The position numbers and the translations under genes were made by a program. A stretch of 64,000 nucleotides of DNA, taken from positions 372,001 through 436,000 of the forward strand of contig JAGEMR010000007.1 of assembly GCA_021030915.1 (NCBI GenBank), written 5' to 3'. Origin of the DNA: Astrothelium macrocarpum. Its lineage: Eukaryota > Ascomycota > Dothideomycetes > Trypetheliales > Trypetheliaceae. The notes beneath the pieces were generated by a model. It was not told the origin of the DNA, ran no database searches, and saw nothing but the letters and a program-made list of their open reading frames with translations. Shown here in pieces: positions 22,185 to 33,545 of this stretch (the first letter of the stretch is position 1; the number at the start of each line of letters is the position of its first letter).

Positions 22185-23345
22185 TCAGCTGAAATGTATG
22201 CCGACCTGATTAAATTCATAAAGTAGCTTTAGAAAGTCGCCTTGGTCACACAGCCTCGCTCGCTTGTCTGCGAGCTGTGTCTCATCTTCCAGTACTTTTC
22301 TGACTTTTTCTCTTACCAACTCTGCCACCTTTCCTTTCTTCTTCCTGTTCGGGTTGCTTTTGTGCTTCTGACGATCTTCTCTGTCCCTCTCCTCTTTGAA
22401 GAAATCAGGAAGATCGTCTTCATCATCCACATCCATGATTCCATCCCATCCCTCTTCTGCCGCGTCATCCATTTCCATCCCTCCTCCTTCACCATTCTCC
22501 ATTTCCCCATTTTCTATTGGTCCATCATCCACCGGTATATCATTCTGCGCACACCACGTCCTCCAGTTCGCCTCCAACATCTCCATGACGCTACTCATCC
22601 CCAGAAACCCGGCTCTGAGCGTCTTATTCTTCCGCACAAAACACACTCGCAACAACCCATCCCATTCCTCATAGCCGATCTGCGGCCTTGGCACCTTTGG
22701 TTCCAACCTCACCACACTCGACTCTACCATCGGCGGCGGACTGAAGTTCTTCTTCCCGACCTTCATCACATGGCTCGCGCGCGCCCACATCTGCACGTTT
22801 GCGCTGAGCCGCGAATACCACTTGTCGCCGGGCTGCGCAAACAAACGCATCGCAAACTCGCGCTGCAACATCAGCACCGCAGCTCGTGGCGCTGGCTGTA
22901 CAGCCAATAGCTTGAATGTCAGCGGGCTGGAGATCTGGTATGGCGTGTTGGAAACGCAGACGTCAAAGTATGGGAGAGGATCGAGTTTCACGACGTCGCC
23001 AATGAGGATCTCGAGGCGCTTCTGCATAGGCGTGCCTTGGACGCGCTTGGTGAGCTCGGCAGCCATGCGTGGGTCGGCTTCCACGGCGACGACACGTTTG
23101 GCGCGGGATAGAAGGTGCACTGTGAGGTTGCCCGTGCCGGGACCGACTTCGAGGACGATATCAGAGGGCTTGATGGAGGCCTTGTCGGCGATTGCGGTTG
23201 CGACACCAGGATTCTTGAGGATGTGCTGCCCTATATCTGTGTTCATTTTGAAGATACTGTTATGAGAGGCAGGGGGGGCTGTAGTGGGATACGGGCTGCC
23301 CTTGGAGACGCCATTGTGGGATTTTTTGGAAGAGATTTTAGGCAT
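22185..23345 (-). CDS. DIM1: 18S rRNA dimethyladenosine transferase DIM1
   Basis: Dimethylates the two adjacent adenosines near the 3' end of 18S rRNA during small-subunit maturation in the nucleolus. Single exon, 386 aa. It has all KsgA/Dim1 landmarks: GQHILKNPGVATAI, the SAM loop LEVGPGTGNLTVHLL, the acidic VVAVEADPRM, GDVVKLDPLPYFD and the catalytic SNTPYQISSPL. The C-terminal part has the fungal acidic insert (MDVDDEDDLPDFFKEERD) before the terminal helices. The ATG at 23345 (MPKISSKKSHNG, a Lys-rich start as expected) was preferred over in-frame non-ATG codons further upstream. It is divergent from the cysteine-synthase-like gene, with only 366 bp between start codons. Confidence 0.95.
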   Translation of the reverse strand: MPKISSKKSHNGVSKGSPYPTTAPPASHNSIFKMNTDIGQHILKNPGVATAIADKASIKPSDIVLEVGPGTGNLTVHLLSRAKRVVAVEADPRMAAELTKRVQGTPMQKRLEILIGDVVKLDPLPYFDVCVSNTPYQISSPLTFKLLAVQPAPRAAVLMLQREFAMRLFAQPGDKWYSRLSANVQMWARASHVMKVGKKNFSPPPMVESSVVRLEPKVPRPQIGYEEWDGLLRVCFVRKNKTLRAGFLGMSSVMEMLEANWRTWCAQNDIPVDDGPIENGEMENGEGGGMEMDDAAEEGWDGIMDVDDEDDLPDFFKEERDREDRQKHKSNPNRKKKGKVAELVREKVRKVLEDETQLADKRARLCDQGDFLKLLYEFNQVGIHFS

Positions 23346-23711
23346 ATTGAAGTCGTTTTTAGAGTCATGGACCGTCCATTGGAGGTTCTGAGAGCATGTG
23401 CGCACAGGATGAATGTGCGCGGAGTGCGATGTGGGCTTTTTTAAGTGGGTGTTGAAATGAAAGACAAGCTTTGAATTTTGTAAATCTAATCTTATCGAAG
23501 ATGAAGCCTCAGAATAATTTGCGGCGATTGCAAAACACCAAATTAGTCCCGCAAGTCTGCCTAGTCAAACTACGATTAACGGGCTTTTATTGATGCAAGA
23601 CATGGTGACATTGTCAATATTGACATAACATTTTGACAAATTAATTGCGTGCATGACCACAGACTTTGCGACTTACCTATCTCTTCCTTCCATGACTCCG
23701 AGCACGACAAC
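23346..23711. promoter_or_regulatory. Shared divergent promoter DIM1 / cysteine synthase-like
   Basis: 366 bp between two divergent start codons. AT-rich centre (around 23560-23645) with no obvious TATA box pair; I cannot name factor sites. Confidence 0.5.
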
Positions 23712-24949
23712 ATGTTCTACAGCAGAGCTTTACGACAGGCCACCGCTCGGTCAACTTTTCGAACTTTCACATCCTGCTCTAGAAGGATGGCCGAACAAGT
23801 CTCTCAATGGGAAGCTCCTGCGCAGCATGGAATTGAAATTTCTCAAGCTCAAAGAATCGCACAAAACGGGTTCATAGATGGTATCCCATCTCATCTTCCA
23901 TCATTCCACCTCGGTCGCACTCACCAAAAGCTAACATTCGGAGGAACCCAGCTATTGGCAAAACACCCCTCATCCGGTTAAAACACCTCTCCGAAGAGAC
24001 GGGCTGCGAAGTCCTCGGCAAAGCCGAATTCCAAAACCCTGGCGGCTCAGTCAAAGATCGCGCAGCGCTCTATGTCGTCTCCGCTGCCGAAGCCTCAGGC
24101 CAGCTCCGCCCCGGCGGAACTGTAGTGGAAGGTACAGCAGGCAACACAGGTATCGGGCTAGCACATGTATGCCGATCAAAGGGCTACCAACTAGTCATTT
24201 ACATGCCAGACACACAATCGCAGGGAAAAGTCGACCTTCTCCGTCTCCTAGGCGCCACAGTCTATCCTGTGCCTGCAGTTGCATACGACAATCCCGCAAA
24301 CTACAATCATCAGGCGCGCCGTCACGCCAAGACGACGCCCAATGCGGTCTGGACAAATCAGTTCGACAACACGGCGAATCGACAAGCACATCTCGAAACC
24401 ACAGGCCCGGAAATCTGGGCCCAGACAGAAGGCAAGGTCGATGCATTTACGTGCGCAACCGGCACAGGAGGCACGCTTGCGGGGGTGACGCGGTATTTGA
24501 AGGCCAAGAGCGGCGGTCGCGTCAAGTCATACCTAGCCGATCCTCCGGGCTCGGTCCTGTACTCGTACATCACGAGCGGCGGGAAGCTGACAGAGCGAAC
24601 GGGATCAAGCATTACAGAGGGCATTGGGCAAGGGCGGCTAACGGATAATCTGGCGCCGGATGTTGAGCTGCTGGATGGGGCGCTACATATTGCCGATGAG
24701 AAGAGCATTGAGATGGTGTATCGGTGTTTGGATGAGGAGGGGCTGTATCTGGGTGCGAGCTCGTGTCTCAATGTGGTAGCGGCCAAAGAGGTGGCAGAGA
24801 AGTTGGGCAAAGGACATACTGTGGTGACGATTCTGTGCGATGGCGCGTATCGGTATGCAGATCGGCTGTTTTCGAGACGATGGCTGGAGGAGAAGAAGTT
24901 GTTTGATGCAATACCAAGGCATTTAGAAAAGTACATAGTGTTGCCGTAA
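23712..24949 (+). CDS. Mitochondrial cysteine-synthase-like PLP enzyme
   Basis: PLP-dependent beta-replacement enzyme of the OAS-sulfhydrylase/CBS fold, close to the fungal mitochondrial cysteine-synthase-like group. Exons 23712..23880 and 23952..24949 with a 71-nt intron (GTATCC..AAGCTAAC..AACCCAG); total 1,167 nt, 388 aa. The N-terminus (MFYSRALRQATARSTFRTFT) looks like a matrix-targeting peptide. The PLP lysine is K91 in QNPGGSVKDRAA; the phosphate loop is at TGTGGTLAG and the substrate loop at EGTAGNTGIGLA, with VVTILCDGAYRY near the end. The first exon is needed to supply the start and the segment before IGKTPLIRL. Whether it makes cysteine or another amino acid cannot be decided by sequence. 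Confidence 0.9.
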
Positions 24950-25246
24950 CACTCTGGTTGTACCAAAGGAAAAAGCGTGTAAATATATATCCTTGGAGCT
25001 TTGCTTCTTTTGCAGCCAAAGTTGTTGATACCCTCATATTTCAACAAGATCTATTTTTTTGAAAATCATGAGTCGTCAGTTGCAGGCTCAAGCCGACAAG
25101 AGATAAATAGAGTGTGTGAAATTGAGCGGCGTTTAAAGAAAATCTTATCCAAGATCTAGGAGAGATGCCCTGTTCCCATTCCCAATCGCAAAACACCTTG
25201 AATAACATACATGTCTCGTTACTCAGTTTGCTCGTTTAACACTGGT

Positions 25247-26851
25247 TTAACTTGCCCAAAACCAGCCTCTCCTTGGTCTTTCTTCTTGCTTCCTCTCCAT
25301 CTCCTTCTTTCCCTCTCTTACAGCAGTTCCCCTTCTCTTATCCATCCCGCTTCCGATCCCTCGCCCCCGACCAAGAATCCCCAATCCCTCCCCCATCACC
25401 CACGGATCCATTGTACCCACTCCGTTTGCCTCTCCTGGCCTCTGCCTCATCACTCGTTCGCTCCGCTCATTGCTTCCATCCGCTCGGCGCCTCTGCGTCA
25501 CAACTCTCGTAAGAACGGACCCGTCCGGCTGTTGACGCGACTCTGTGATTGTCGTAAGCGAAGAGGTCAAAATTTCGCCCTGCCCGTCCCTCGAATCTGC
25601 CGCCTGCACAATTTGCCGCTCTGGGTACCTGTCCCATGGCTTGCCCGGCGATGGTCCTTGCGTAGATGCTGATAGCGGGGTGGCAGGCGGCGATATCAGT
25701 CGTAGGTGATGCGACGCTGGAGGCATGGGCGCAGGTATCGATGCAGCGTTGGATTCGTCATCGCGGCGTGCAGTACGTGGGCTTGGGAAGGTGACGGTGG
25801 CTGGAGCATCGCGGGGAAAAGTCGGGTCCCAGACGGCAGCCATCCACCACCATGGAGCTTTGATGGCGCGTTCAGAGTTGTTGCGAGGCTGTTGACGTTC
25901 TTTGTCCTGCGCAACCGCTGGTTTTGGCCAGTCATCAGTAAAATCCCCCGACCGATCCCAGAACTGCATGGTCTTTGCAGCAGTAGTAGGCACATGGTCA
26001 CGTCGACTAACAGGGCAATGCCGATCCCTGAGTTTCTCCTCTCGAGCTTTTGTTATCTCTTCTTCTTCCCGCTGTCGTGACACAGGCAGTTGTTCCACCA
26101 CTCTGGCCCGTTCCCATGGCTCCACTCCGCGGAGAGCCTCGCGAAGGATACTTAAGAGATTGTCTGTTTGCAGGCGCTCGCGACTGTCCTCTGCACGCAC
26201 AGAAGACGAATCACCCACGAGACGCCTGTCAATGGATGGTCGCATAGCAGCTTCCTTTGCGGATGATTCAGATGAATGAGAGTCGCGCGAGGCGCTGTGG
26301 ATTTGGTCATGGGCGTGGGGGAAGTTGAGAAAGAGATAGGCTTCTTCTTCATTGTCCGGACCACGTTGGCCAGTCTTATTGGAGGAAGAAGAAGTATCGG
26401 CGGTTTTGTGGGTGTTGTTCGCGTCATACCTAGGATTACTCCTTGGTGAAGGAGGGTCCTTAGACTCGGTGGTGGACTCATGTTGTTTACTTGTACTGCC
26501 ATCCCATAACCAAGGCAATTGCTGAAACGCGTGTTGACGCGCTCTCTCGATTTCCAATTCCATTTTTCTTTCTAACTCGTGTCTTTCCTGATGGAAGCTT
26601 TCTCTGCCATCGTCTGGCATATCTGGCCTATGCATCCTGTTCTTATAATTGTTCGACTGGCGAGCTTCTTTTTGCTGCCAAAAAGGCGAATCTTCGTAAC
26701 GCGAGGCAGGTAGTATTGCATCAAAGATGGATTCGAACTGCTTGTCTACCAGTCTTCGAAACGCTATAAATGGATTGCTTTCGTGTTCTGGTGGCTGTTG
26801 TTCCTGCATAGATGATGGCGTATCATCCGTCCAACCCCTTCTGGGCGCCAT
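25247..26851 (-). CDS. Conserved fungal protein of unknown function, charged and disordered
   Basis: Single exon, 534 aa, start at 26851 (MAPRRGWTDDTPSS). It opens with an amphipathic stretch (NPFIAFRRLVDKQFESIFDAIL), a possible membrane-contacting or coiled segment, then a Glu/Arg-rich helix (FHQERHELERKMELEIERAR) and long polar linkers. Near the C-terminus is a block with a Thr/Glu/Ser core, LTTITESRQQPDGSVLTRV, followed by VTQRRRADGSNERSE. This resembles the repeated pattern in HAX1-like proteins but is too short to claim homology. A Trp cluster (APWWWMAAVWDPTFP) is unusual. No enzymatic motif or signal peptide. A non-ATG upstream extension was rejected. It is convergent with the cysteine-synthase-like gene, 297 bp away. 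Confidence 0.7.
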   Translation of the reverse strand: MAPRRGWTDDTPSSMQEQQPPEHESNPFIAFRRLVDKQFESIFDAILPASRYEDSPFWQQKEARQSNNYKNRMHRPDMPDDGRESFHQERHELERKMELEIERARQHAFQQLPWLWDGSTSKQHESTTESKDPPSPRSNPRYDANNTHKTADTSSSSNKTGQRGPDNEEEAYLFLNFPHAHDQIHSASRDSHSSESSAKEAAMRPSIDRRLVGDSSSVRAEDSRERLQTDNLLSILREALRGVEPWERARVVEQLPVSRQREEEEITKAREEKLRDRHCPVSRRDHVPTTAAKTMQFWDRSGDFTDDWPKPAVAQDKERQQPRNNSERAIKAPWWWMAAVWDPTFPRDAPATVTFPSPRTARRDDESNAASIPAPMPPASHHLRLISPPATPLSASTQGPSPGKPWDRYPERQIVQAADSRDGQGEILTSSLTTITESRQQPDGSVLTRVVTQRRRADGSNERSERVMRQRPGEANGVGTMDPWVMGEGLGILGRGRGIGSGMDKRRGTAVREGKKEMERKQEERPRRGWFWAS

Positions 26852-27684
26852 GGTGATAAGAAACACGCCAAATGTAATGCGGCAAATGAGTTTGTTGGAT
26901 AGGTCTGCTTGGGTGGTTTCAGGATTGGAGCAGAGCTTTGGAGGGGTTGGTGGATTGCTTATCGCTGTCGGCGGCAAATTCGAGTCACTTCTTCCGACAA
27001 GCCCCGATGGCGTTCGTTTGTTTACGAACTTTTGGATATCTAAGGTACTGTCTCTTGCGCAGTATTTTTTATGATTCGAGGTCGCGTCTGGAACAATCCT
27101 ACACCCAGCATGTTGTACTTCCCGGAGGGGATGAGACCTCGTAAACCATGAGTTACTCTGCCGCCAAAATACGAGTACTTAGTAAAAGTCTATGCAAGAA
27201 TCTTATACCAACTCTTTCACATTTTTCCGTCCAGAAGTCAAATCCCAATTTCTCTAATTGCATCCGCATCACATCAAATGCAAACGTACGAGATACATAT
27301 TGTGGACTTCACATCTGAACTCCAACAATGTTCGGCGGTCCGTCCTCCAGTCAACAATACCCTTCAGCGCTACCCTACCTCGCTTCTTAGGCTTGTTCCT
27401 TAAATAACGAATTGTCACTTGCTTCACTCTTCTAGATATGAAAGCGAAAGTAGGGGGTTTATGAGGAAGATACATCATTTCATTTATAGGGCGCCAATCC
27501 AATCAAATAGCGAAGGCTGATTGACGATGAGCTAAGTGGCAGCTGGTCATTATACAGCCTTACATCTTAGAAATAATTTCATTTCCCAGCAATCACTCGT
27601 TTCCTTCTCGCGAGCCTTGTTCACAAATATTAGAAAAACCAGATCAGCATCTGAGCAATGTAAATTTCCACCGCCGCTGCTACC
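26852..27684. promoter_or_regulatory. Divergent intergenic region
   Basis: 833 bp between the unknown protein (minus) and the orphan membrane protein (plus); both promoters must lie here. No coding frame has domain support. Confidence 0.5.
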
Positions 27685-28805
27685 ATGGCTACGCAGGACC
27701 CAAGAGCATCAGTCAATGCTCCTGAACCTACCACGATCACATTGGACAATGCTACTGAACCGACCGCGATCGCATCAGAGAATGCTTCATCCGAATCCAA
27801 CGTCAACCCCAATTCTCATCAACAACAATCATACGTATCCGTACTGTCGACGATCTCTATATCAGACTGGGGTACGCTTGTACTTGGTTTTCTGGGACTT
27901 ATTGGTACACTCATTTTTGGTGCATGGGCCATTAAGTCATATAATGCGGCTGAAGCTGCAAATTCCATCTCCAGTCAATCCCTCCGAGCGGCACTTGATC
28001 CACAGCCGCTGGAAGCGCTGAACCAGAACAATCAGCATTTGCTCAGATTGCAAGAAGCCCTGAGATTGAACAATCAGCTCATGCTTGGATTACTCTGTTC
28101 TTACTACGAAGGTGGTGATGATGTGTGTCCAGCTCGATAGCCCGTGTTCTATCCCGAGCTGACTGATTTCAGTTGGACCAAGCAACTTGTAACCAGGTTT
28201 TTCAGCTGCTACCCTTTTCTCGTATTGCAGCATCCTTATTCCCGTCGTTCTCGACTCCATTATTAACAAGTAGCAATATATTGACGAGTCCAATTTCGGG
28301 TCCAACGAGTATCGGGTCTACCTCCTCGCCGGCGCCATCTGCTTCATTCGCCAACTCAACCTTAACGGTCACAAGCATAGCTACCGCAAGTGTGGTTACC
28401 TCAAGTGCACTACCATCGACGGCACCATTTTCTTCGCTTTCCACTTCTACATCAGGAACAACACCCTTGCTATCATCATTCTCGATTCCAGTAGCTACCT
28501 CAAGTGCAGCTACTTCAAGTGCAGCTACCCCGACTGAGTTGCCATCAACCACGAGATTGACTTATTTTACCCCTTCCGCATCAGGAACAGCATCAACAGG
28601 GACTCCGCCAATTGAAGGTGCAACTCCCGCAAAGCCACTAACTTTTGCAGCCATTATCGGGATCATAATCGGATGCGTAACCGGACTTGCAGCCTTTAGG
28701 TCTTTTTGTTCTCTTGCAGCGACAGAGAATTGTACGGCGTCAAACCTCTTGATGTCATGTACAAGGGATACTGATTCTGTAGTGTTTGCGATGTTAGTGG
28801 CTTGA
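27685..28805 (+). CDS. Orphan two-TM protein with Ser/Thr-rich stalk
   Basis: Exons 27685..28122 and 28173..28805 (50-nt intron: GTGTGT donor, GAGCTGACTGATTTCAG end), total 1,071 nt, 356 aa. The second frame has no ATG of its own; it continues the first, so these are one gene. Layout: a disordered N-terminus with two imperfect repeats (NAPEPTTITLDNATEPT..), a transmembrane helix at about residues 60-80 (LVLGFLGLIGTLIFGAWAI), a short helix rich in Asn/Gln/Leu, about 120 Ser/Thr/Ala-rich residues (a mucin-like stalk, likely O-mannosylated), then a second membrane helix (TFAAIIGIIIGCVTGLAAF) and a short tail. The arrangement suggests a cell-surface protein or sensor. I recognise no family. A further intron near 28700 cannot be excluded. 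Confidence 0.55.
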
Positions 28806-29397
28806 ACTGGCTGCCTTTCTGTACTCGCCATTTTGTTTTGATTCCCCTCTTTGCTCTTTTTAGCAACATAATTTGGGACGAAGATGTTCATATGACCTGT
28901 TGAATAATGGTTTTAAAATGAGTTCGATTGTGCTAAAGCGCTTTCGAATTCCCGGTACTGTTGCTCTGACACCTTGAATTTAGGCATTTGCCATCAACAA
29001 CAGTCGGCAAAAGAAATGTCACTTTGAAGATAATTTTCCAACATATTATTTCCGATCATTATATGCTCTTGTTAAAGAATAACAAGATCTACATAAATCT
29101 ACAAAGCTTTTCTATCGTACCGTGATAAAAATGATCTTTGCATAATATTCCGTAGGCTAAAGCTGGAGCTCAAAGGTGGTTTAGAATTACCTTGGTAATA
29201 GCATTTCTTTTGTCAACTCCCTACTGTTGGGTATGCATTTCCTCCATACCATGCCCCCCAGCTGGACTGCATCGGCTCTATTCGCAACTCTAATTAACCA
29301 CAGATGTGAACAATCGTCTACGCAAATACGAGAGCGTCCGTCAAGAGCCCTCCTCCAATACATCGCCAAACGCCATCGCTTGCGCCATGAACACACA
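28806..29397. other. Convergent AT-rich intergenic region
   Basis: Contains 3' UTRs of the flanking genes; no frame or repeat of note. Confidence 0.5.
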
Positions 29398-30669
29398 TCA
29401 CGCGCCCTCCTCCCTCAACACATCCACAATCCAGCCCAGCGCTTCCTTCGCGTCTGGCAGCCCCACTGTCCAACTCAGATGCCAACAATGCATCTGTCTC
29501 TCCCACTCCAGCCACTCCCCCACCACGCCCTCCTCATTGCATCGATCTCGAAACTTCCTCGCATCTCCGCTCAACAAATCATACCCGCCCGTCGTTCCAT
29601 GCACCCGAACCCCAGCCCGCGCCAACGCTCCGATATCCGCGCGCAGCGGACTCACACGTGGATCCGTCTTCTCCCACGGCTCTGGCAATTCGCTTGGCGG
29701 CGGCTCCTGCTGCTGCTGCACCCCTGCTTTCTCCGCAAAAGCACGTGCCCGCAGTCGCCGCCCCTTGGCCCGCTGCTTCCCGACCCAGTAGTCGGCGGTG
29801 GAAGTGATGAAGGAGATCGAGAGCAGCGGGTCCTTCTTCTCGACCGCTTTCAGGCTCGCAGATTCGTTGTCCCGGCATAAATGCACGGACGGGCAAAGCG
29901 CGAGGATGGCGTGAGGTGCTAGTGCGGAGTTGGTGGCAGAGTTCAGGCTTTGTGGTGCGGCGGGAGAGTGGCTGTCGCCTTCCTTGTCGGCGGCGATGGG
30001 AATGGGTGCATCGGCGGGGGAGGGGCGGGTTTCAGAGAGTGCGTGAAGGACGAGAGCGCAGACGATGTTGCCTCCCGCCGAGTCACCACCGAGGATGACA
30101 TATTCATTGTTAGAGAGAGAAGTCTGAACCAGGGTTTCGTAGAGCTGGGCGAGCTTGGGGAAGGTAATGGGGGCCGGGGCGGCCGGAGCGAGGGGAAAGG
30201 AGATGAGGGATATGACAGTGGGAATAGTTGTAGTTTTGTTCTTGGATGGCGATTTTGATAGTCGGAAGACGATCTCGGCGAGAGTCTTCCAATGTTGGGT
30301 GGATGCGGGCATTTGCCATCCTCCGCCGGCGAAATAGTAGATTCGACGCTTTCTCTGAGCATCGGGGAATTTTCCACTTACACCGTGCTCGGTAGTATCA
30401 ACGCGAGGTATGAGTGAATTTGTTTTTGCTTCGAGGTCATAGATCCATATGCCTTCGACCTGGCGTTCTTTGACTGTGCATTTTTTGTGCACGGATGCCG
30501 GGGGCTTCAAGCGAATAGACTCGGGAGGGTGATGTGTCTTTGCTCGGGCAAGATATGTCTTTAGAATGAAGAGAAATTTTTGTAACATCAACATACGAAC
30601 GCTACGATCAGATCGTTTAGTGATTTTGATAGTCTGTGGAGGTACGCTGCTAGCCTCATGGTCGGCCAT
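29398..30669 (-). CDS. Alpha/beta hydrolase, hormone-sensitive-lipase-like
   Basis: Single exon, 423 aa. Motifs in order: a Gly-rich oxyanion loop in YFAGGGWQMP (the HSL family's HGGG variant, with Ala-Gly-Gly-Gly), nucleophile elbow GGDSAGGNIV, an Asp in the LRADIGALARAGVRVHGTTGG region, and a His in MHCWHLSW near the C-terminus. An Ala/Pro/Ser-rich insert lies after the nucleophile (SPADAPIPIAADKEG). No signal peptide is seen, so probably a cytosolic or lipid-surface carboxylesterase. The natural substrate is unknown. The ATG at 30669 starts a clean frame (MADHEASSVPPQ). The codons are strongly GC-rich at third positions compared with flanking DNA. Confidence 0.82.
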   Translation of the reverse strand: MADHEASSVPPQTIKITKRSDRSVRMLMLQKFLFILKTYLARAKTHHPPESIRLKPPASVHKKCTVKERQVEGIWIYDLEAKTNSLIPRVDTTEHGVSGKFPDAQRKRRIYYFAGGGWQMPASTQHWKTLAEIVFRLSKSPSKNKTTTIPTVISLISFPLAPAAPAPITFPKLAQLYETLVQTSLSNNEYVILGGDSAGGNIVCALVLHALSETRPSPADAPIPIAADKEGDSHSPAAPQSLNSATNSALAPHAILALCPSVHLCRDNESASLKAVEKKDPLLSISFITSTADYWVGKQRAKGRRLRARAFAEKAGVQQQQEPPPSELPEPWEKTDPRVSPLRADIGALARAGVRVHGTTGGYDLLSGDARKFRDRCNEEGVVGEWLEWERQMHCWHLSWTVGLPDAKEALGWIVDVLREEGA

Positions 30670-31382
30670 TGTGGAAAGAAGTGTGTATGAAGTTGAAAGG
30701 ACGCGTAGTTGCTGGGAGGTTAGAGGGAGCTAAAGATTGAACGCTGAACTTCAAAAAAAAAAAAGGGGGCTTGAAGTCAACATTAAACGATGACATAGAA
30801 CATCGATCGTATCAACGATGATCAATTGGTTTGCGCGACTGCAGCAGGGGAAATTGCCGCTGCGTTCCTCTATGACGCGCGCATGTTGAATGCAGTACCC
30901 TGTTAATGAGGCAAAGGTGTCAAGGAGGTCGAAACTCCAAATCACAGAATTGCAACAAGCCACCAACGCTATGTGGAGTCATCATGATTAAGACATAGCC
31001 TCAGGCCAGAGCGGAATAGCGGGATCGATGGAGGCTTCTAGCCTTTCACGATAGGGATGACCGGAACGGACAGTTGGTTGGACGGATCAGCAAGATCTTG
31101 AGAAACGTGGAGGCAGGGTCCAGATCGATCAAAGAGGCCCGGCTCAACTTGCCGCTGTCAAGGTATCGACCGCTTTGAATTCAATCTAGCCTTTCTAATT
31201 TCTGGTATCTATTTATTTGACAAAGCGCTACTGAAATCTTGATTGGTGCGAATGTGGAAGACTACGAAGGAAATGGAAAGTCTACATTCTCTAGATTTCT
31301 ACTCATTAATGGTCTTTGCCGCTGTTACAACACTCGAGGAACGTGGTTGTAAACGACATTACAGACAGGAGCACTACTACTT
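30670..31382. other. Intergenic between hydrolase start and COG6 stop
   Basis: Promoter of the hydrolase and 3' flank of COG6. A 12-nt poly-A tract followed by G5 lies near 30752-30768. No gene seen. Confidence 0.5.
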
Positions 31383-33545
31383 TTAGCTCAATAGCACACC
31401 AATTTCGGCGCTTGTCCTAGGAAACAAGTCTCTCAGTCTCAAATGGTCCCCTTCGTCATTGTCGGCGTCATTTACTCCGTTTTCGAGTTCATCGGCAGCC
31501 AGCATCTTGCTTTCGATCATTTCAAAATCCTCGCAGAATTTTGCAGCTGCTTCCTCTGTGATATCTTGTGCCATCTTAGCATCTCGTAATTGCTTGAGAT
31601 TAGATGTAGCGTCCATAAGTGCCGATGGGAGAAAGTCGTCCAGTTGCTGACTGACTGCAATCAAGTTATCTGGCTTGAAAGGCGGTAGTTCTGGAATGCG
31701 CTTCAAGTCATCTGCTTCATCTGCTATACTTTCAAGCACTTGGACAAGACTTTGAAGTCCTGATGCCTCAAGAAAGTAAAGATGTTGGCAATCGATCAGT
31801 TTAGTGTAATGATCCTGTACCGTTTCATCCAACTCGCCAAGCCGATCAACGGCGAATCGACGCTCGGACAATACGGCTTTAGTGACTGAAAGGCAATTCA
31901 TTGCAAATATGTCGTTAGCTGGCTCAGCAAGCTGTTTGGCATGTCTCTCGCAAACATCTAAAAACGGATCCAAAGCCTCCGCGAGAACAGGTTGAAACCC
32001 CGGGGTTTTACTCGAAGCTGCCGCGAATGAGGTGTCGTAACTTTTCATAAGCGCTCGCAATCGATCTAGAGCGTCGTCAAGAAAGTCGGGCGGCGCAAGA
32101 TCGGAGGTTACTGCAGCTGGGTCGTTTTGAGCAGCCAGAACGTGATCACGCATGTTGGCTCGAAACTGAGAGAGGGCAGCTTCTGACAGCTCGCCAAGAG
32201 TCTCGATCATCTCAGATTCTTCGCCAACGAGCTTTCCAAATGTTCCAGAGTAGAAGAGTGCCAGGTTGGAGAGCTCATACTCAAGTACCGGATCCTCATG
32301 ACTCTGAATGACTTGCTGAACGCGCTGACGGATCTGTTTGGCGACGCTACTGAATGCGCGATTGACAATCCGGCTCAATACTTTGCGCCCATCAAACACG
32401 TCATGTTTGCCATCTTCGTATGACCATGGCTCACTTTCAATCCCAGCTTGGATGCCCTTGGCAATCTCATCCCCTTGAGATATGAAAAGCACTTCCAGAG
32501 CTTCACGTTCCGATACTGTTGCAGAATGTGCCCATGCAAGCATATCACCCACGTAGCGTAGCGGTTCATGCGCAAACATTTCGATGGGTTTGGCAGTAGG
32601 CTTGAAGTCAGGATCAGACGAATAGCCAGTGAGGGCAGAGTAAAAAGCCTCCGACAAAGATTTCTCTCGTGCTTCAGCAAAGGCGTCCAAGCAATTTTGA
32701 AATAAAGTTGGCCGTTCAGCAAGAACTCGTAGAGCTCGTCTCAAAGAAGAGCTGATTTGCGGATTTTCCAAATCCACCGTCTTAAATTCTCGCTGCAACC
32801 AACGATACAGCTTCTGAAAGGCTGCATTGAGTTGCTTCCCACTGTATTCAAGGATTTCGGTACCTAATTTCTGATCTTCGGTACCAAGCAAAATCCGGCA
32901 GTCTTCGTGAATCTTCTTGGTCTTGTTCAGAAGACGGAAGAATGCATCATCAACAGGCTCAGCCACGGAAGTTAAGATGACAAGATCATCATCAGAAAGG
33001 TGAAAGTGCTCATTGAATGCTTTTAAGACTTGCTGCTTTGTTTCAATTTGGCCCTTTTCCTTGGTCAGGGCGTTGGCTTCTTCTAATACAGGCGCCGTTT
33101 CCTGACTTGCTGCTGCTATGCTAGCACGCATCTGCGCACAACACTTGTTGAGGCTTTCTACAGCTGCTCCAATACGTTTCAATTGCTGCCAAGAGCTGTT
33201 AGTCTAGCATGGACGAAAACTTGCATACAGAGAAAAATGTACTTCGGCAACTTTTCCAAAATCCTGCACAACCTCGCCATTGCATTGGATCAGCTCTCTT
33301 TGCACATCTAGTCGTAGTTGACGTCTCGTCTCGGCATTGTTGACAAGGCCACGCTTGTCGAAAAGTTCAAGTGCATCACGAATCTCAAGATCAGCATAGG
33401 AAGCTGCAAGGACCGTTGTAATCCGGTTAGATAATGCTGCACCCGATCTTCCTTGAGGAAGGCTTCCCTGAGCGCCTTGCGCCACAAGGCCCGTGAGGTC
33501 TGCAGAGTCTGATAGATCTCGGTCTATAGGCTCTTCGAGAGCCAT
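31383..33545 (-). CDS. COG6: Conserved oligomeric Golgi complex subunit 6
   Basis: Lobe-B subunit of the COG tether that captures intra-Golgi retrograde vesicles. Exons 33545..33243 and 33185..31383, with a 57-nt intron (GTACAT donor, GACTAAC branch, CTTGGCAG end); total 2,106 nt, 701 aa, close to the usual family size. The splice restores the conserved run DFGKVAE / QLKRIGAAVESLNKCC. Other family blocks: an N-terminal coiled-coil with LRLDVQRELIQCN, GYSSDPDFKPTAKPIEMFAHEPLRYVGDMLAWAHS (split over 32590-32520) and FYSGTFGKLVG, with a helical rod to the end. No signal or membrane segment, as expected. It is divergent from ATG9 with 439 bp between starts. Confidence 0.93.

Noticed and set aside
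28173..28805. Ser/Thr-rich frame as a separate gene
   Set aside because: It has no ATG start, and a good intron (28123-28172) links it in phase to the preceding frame.
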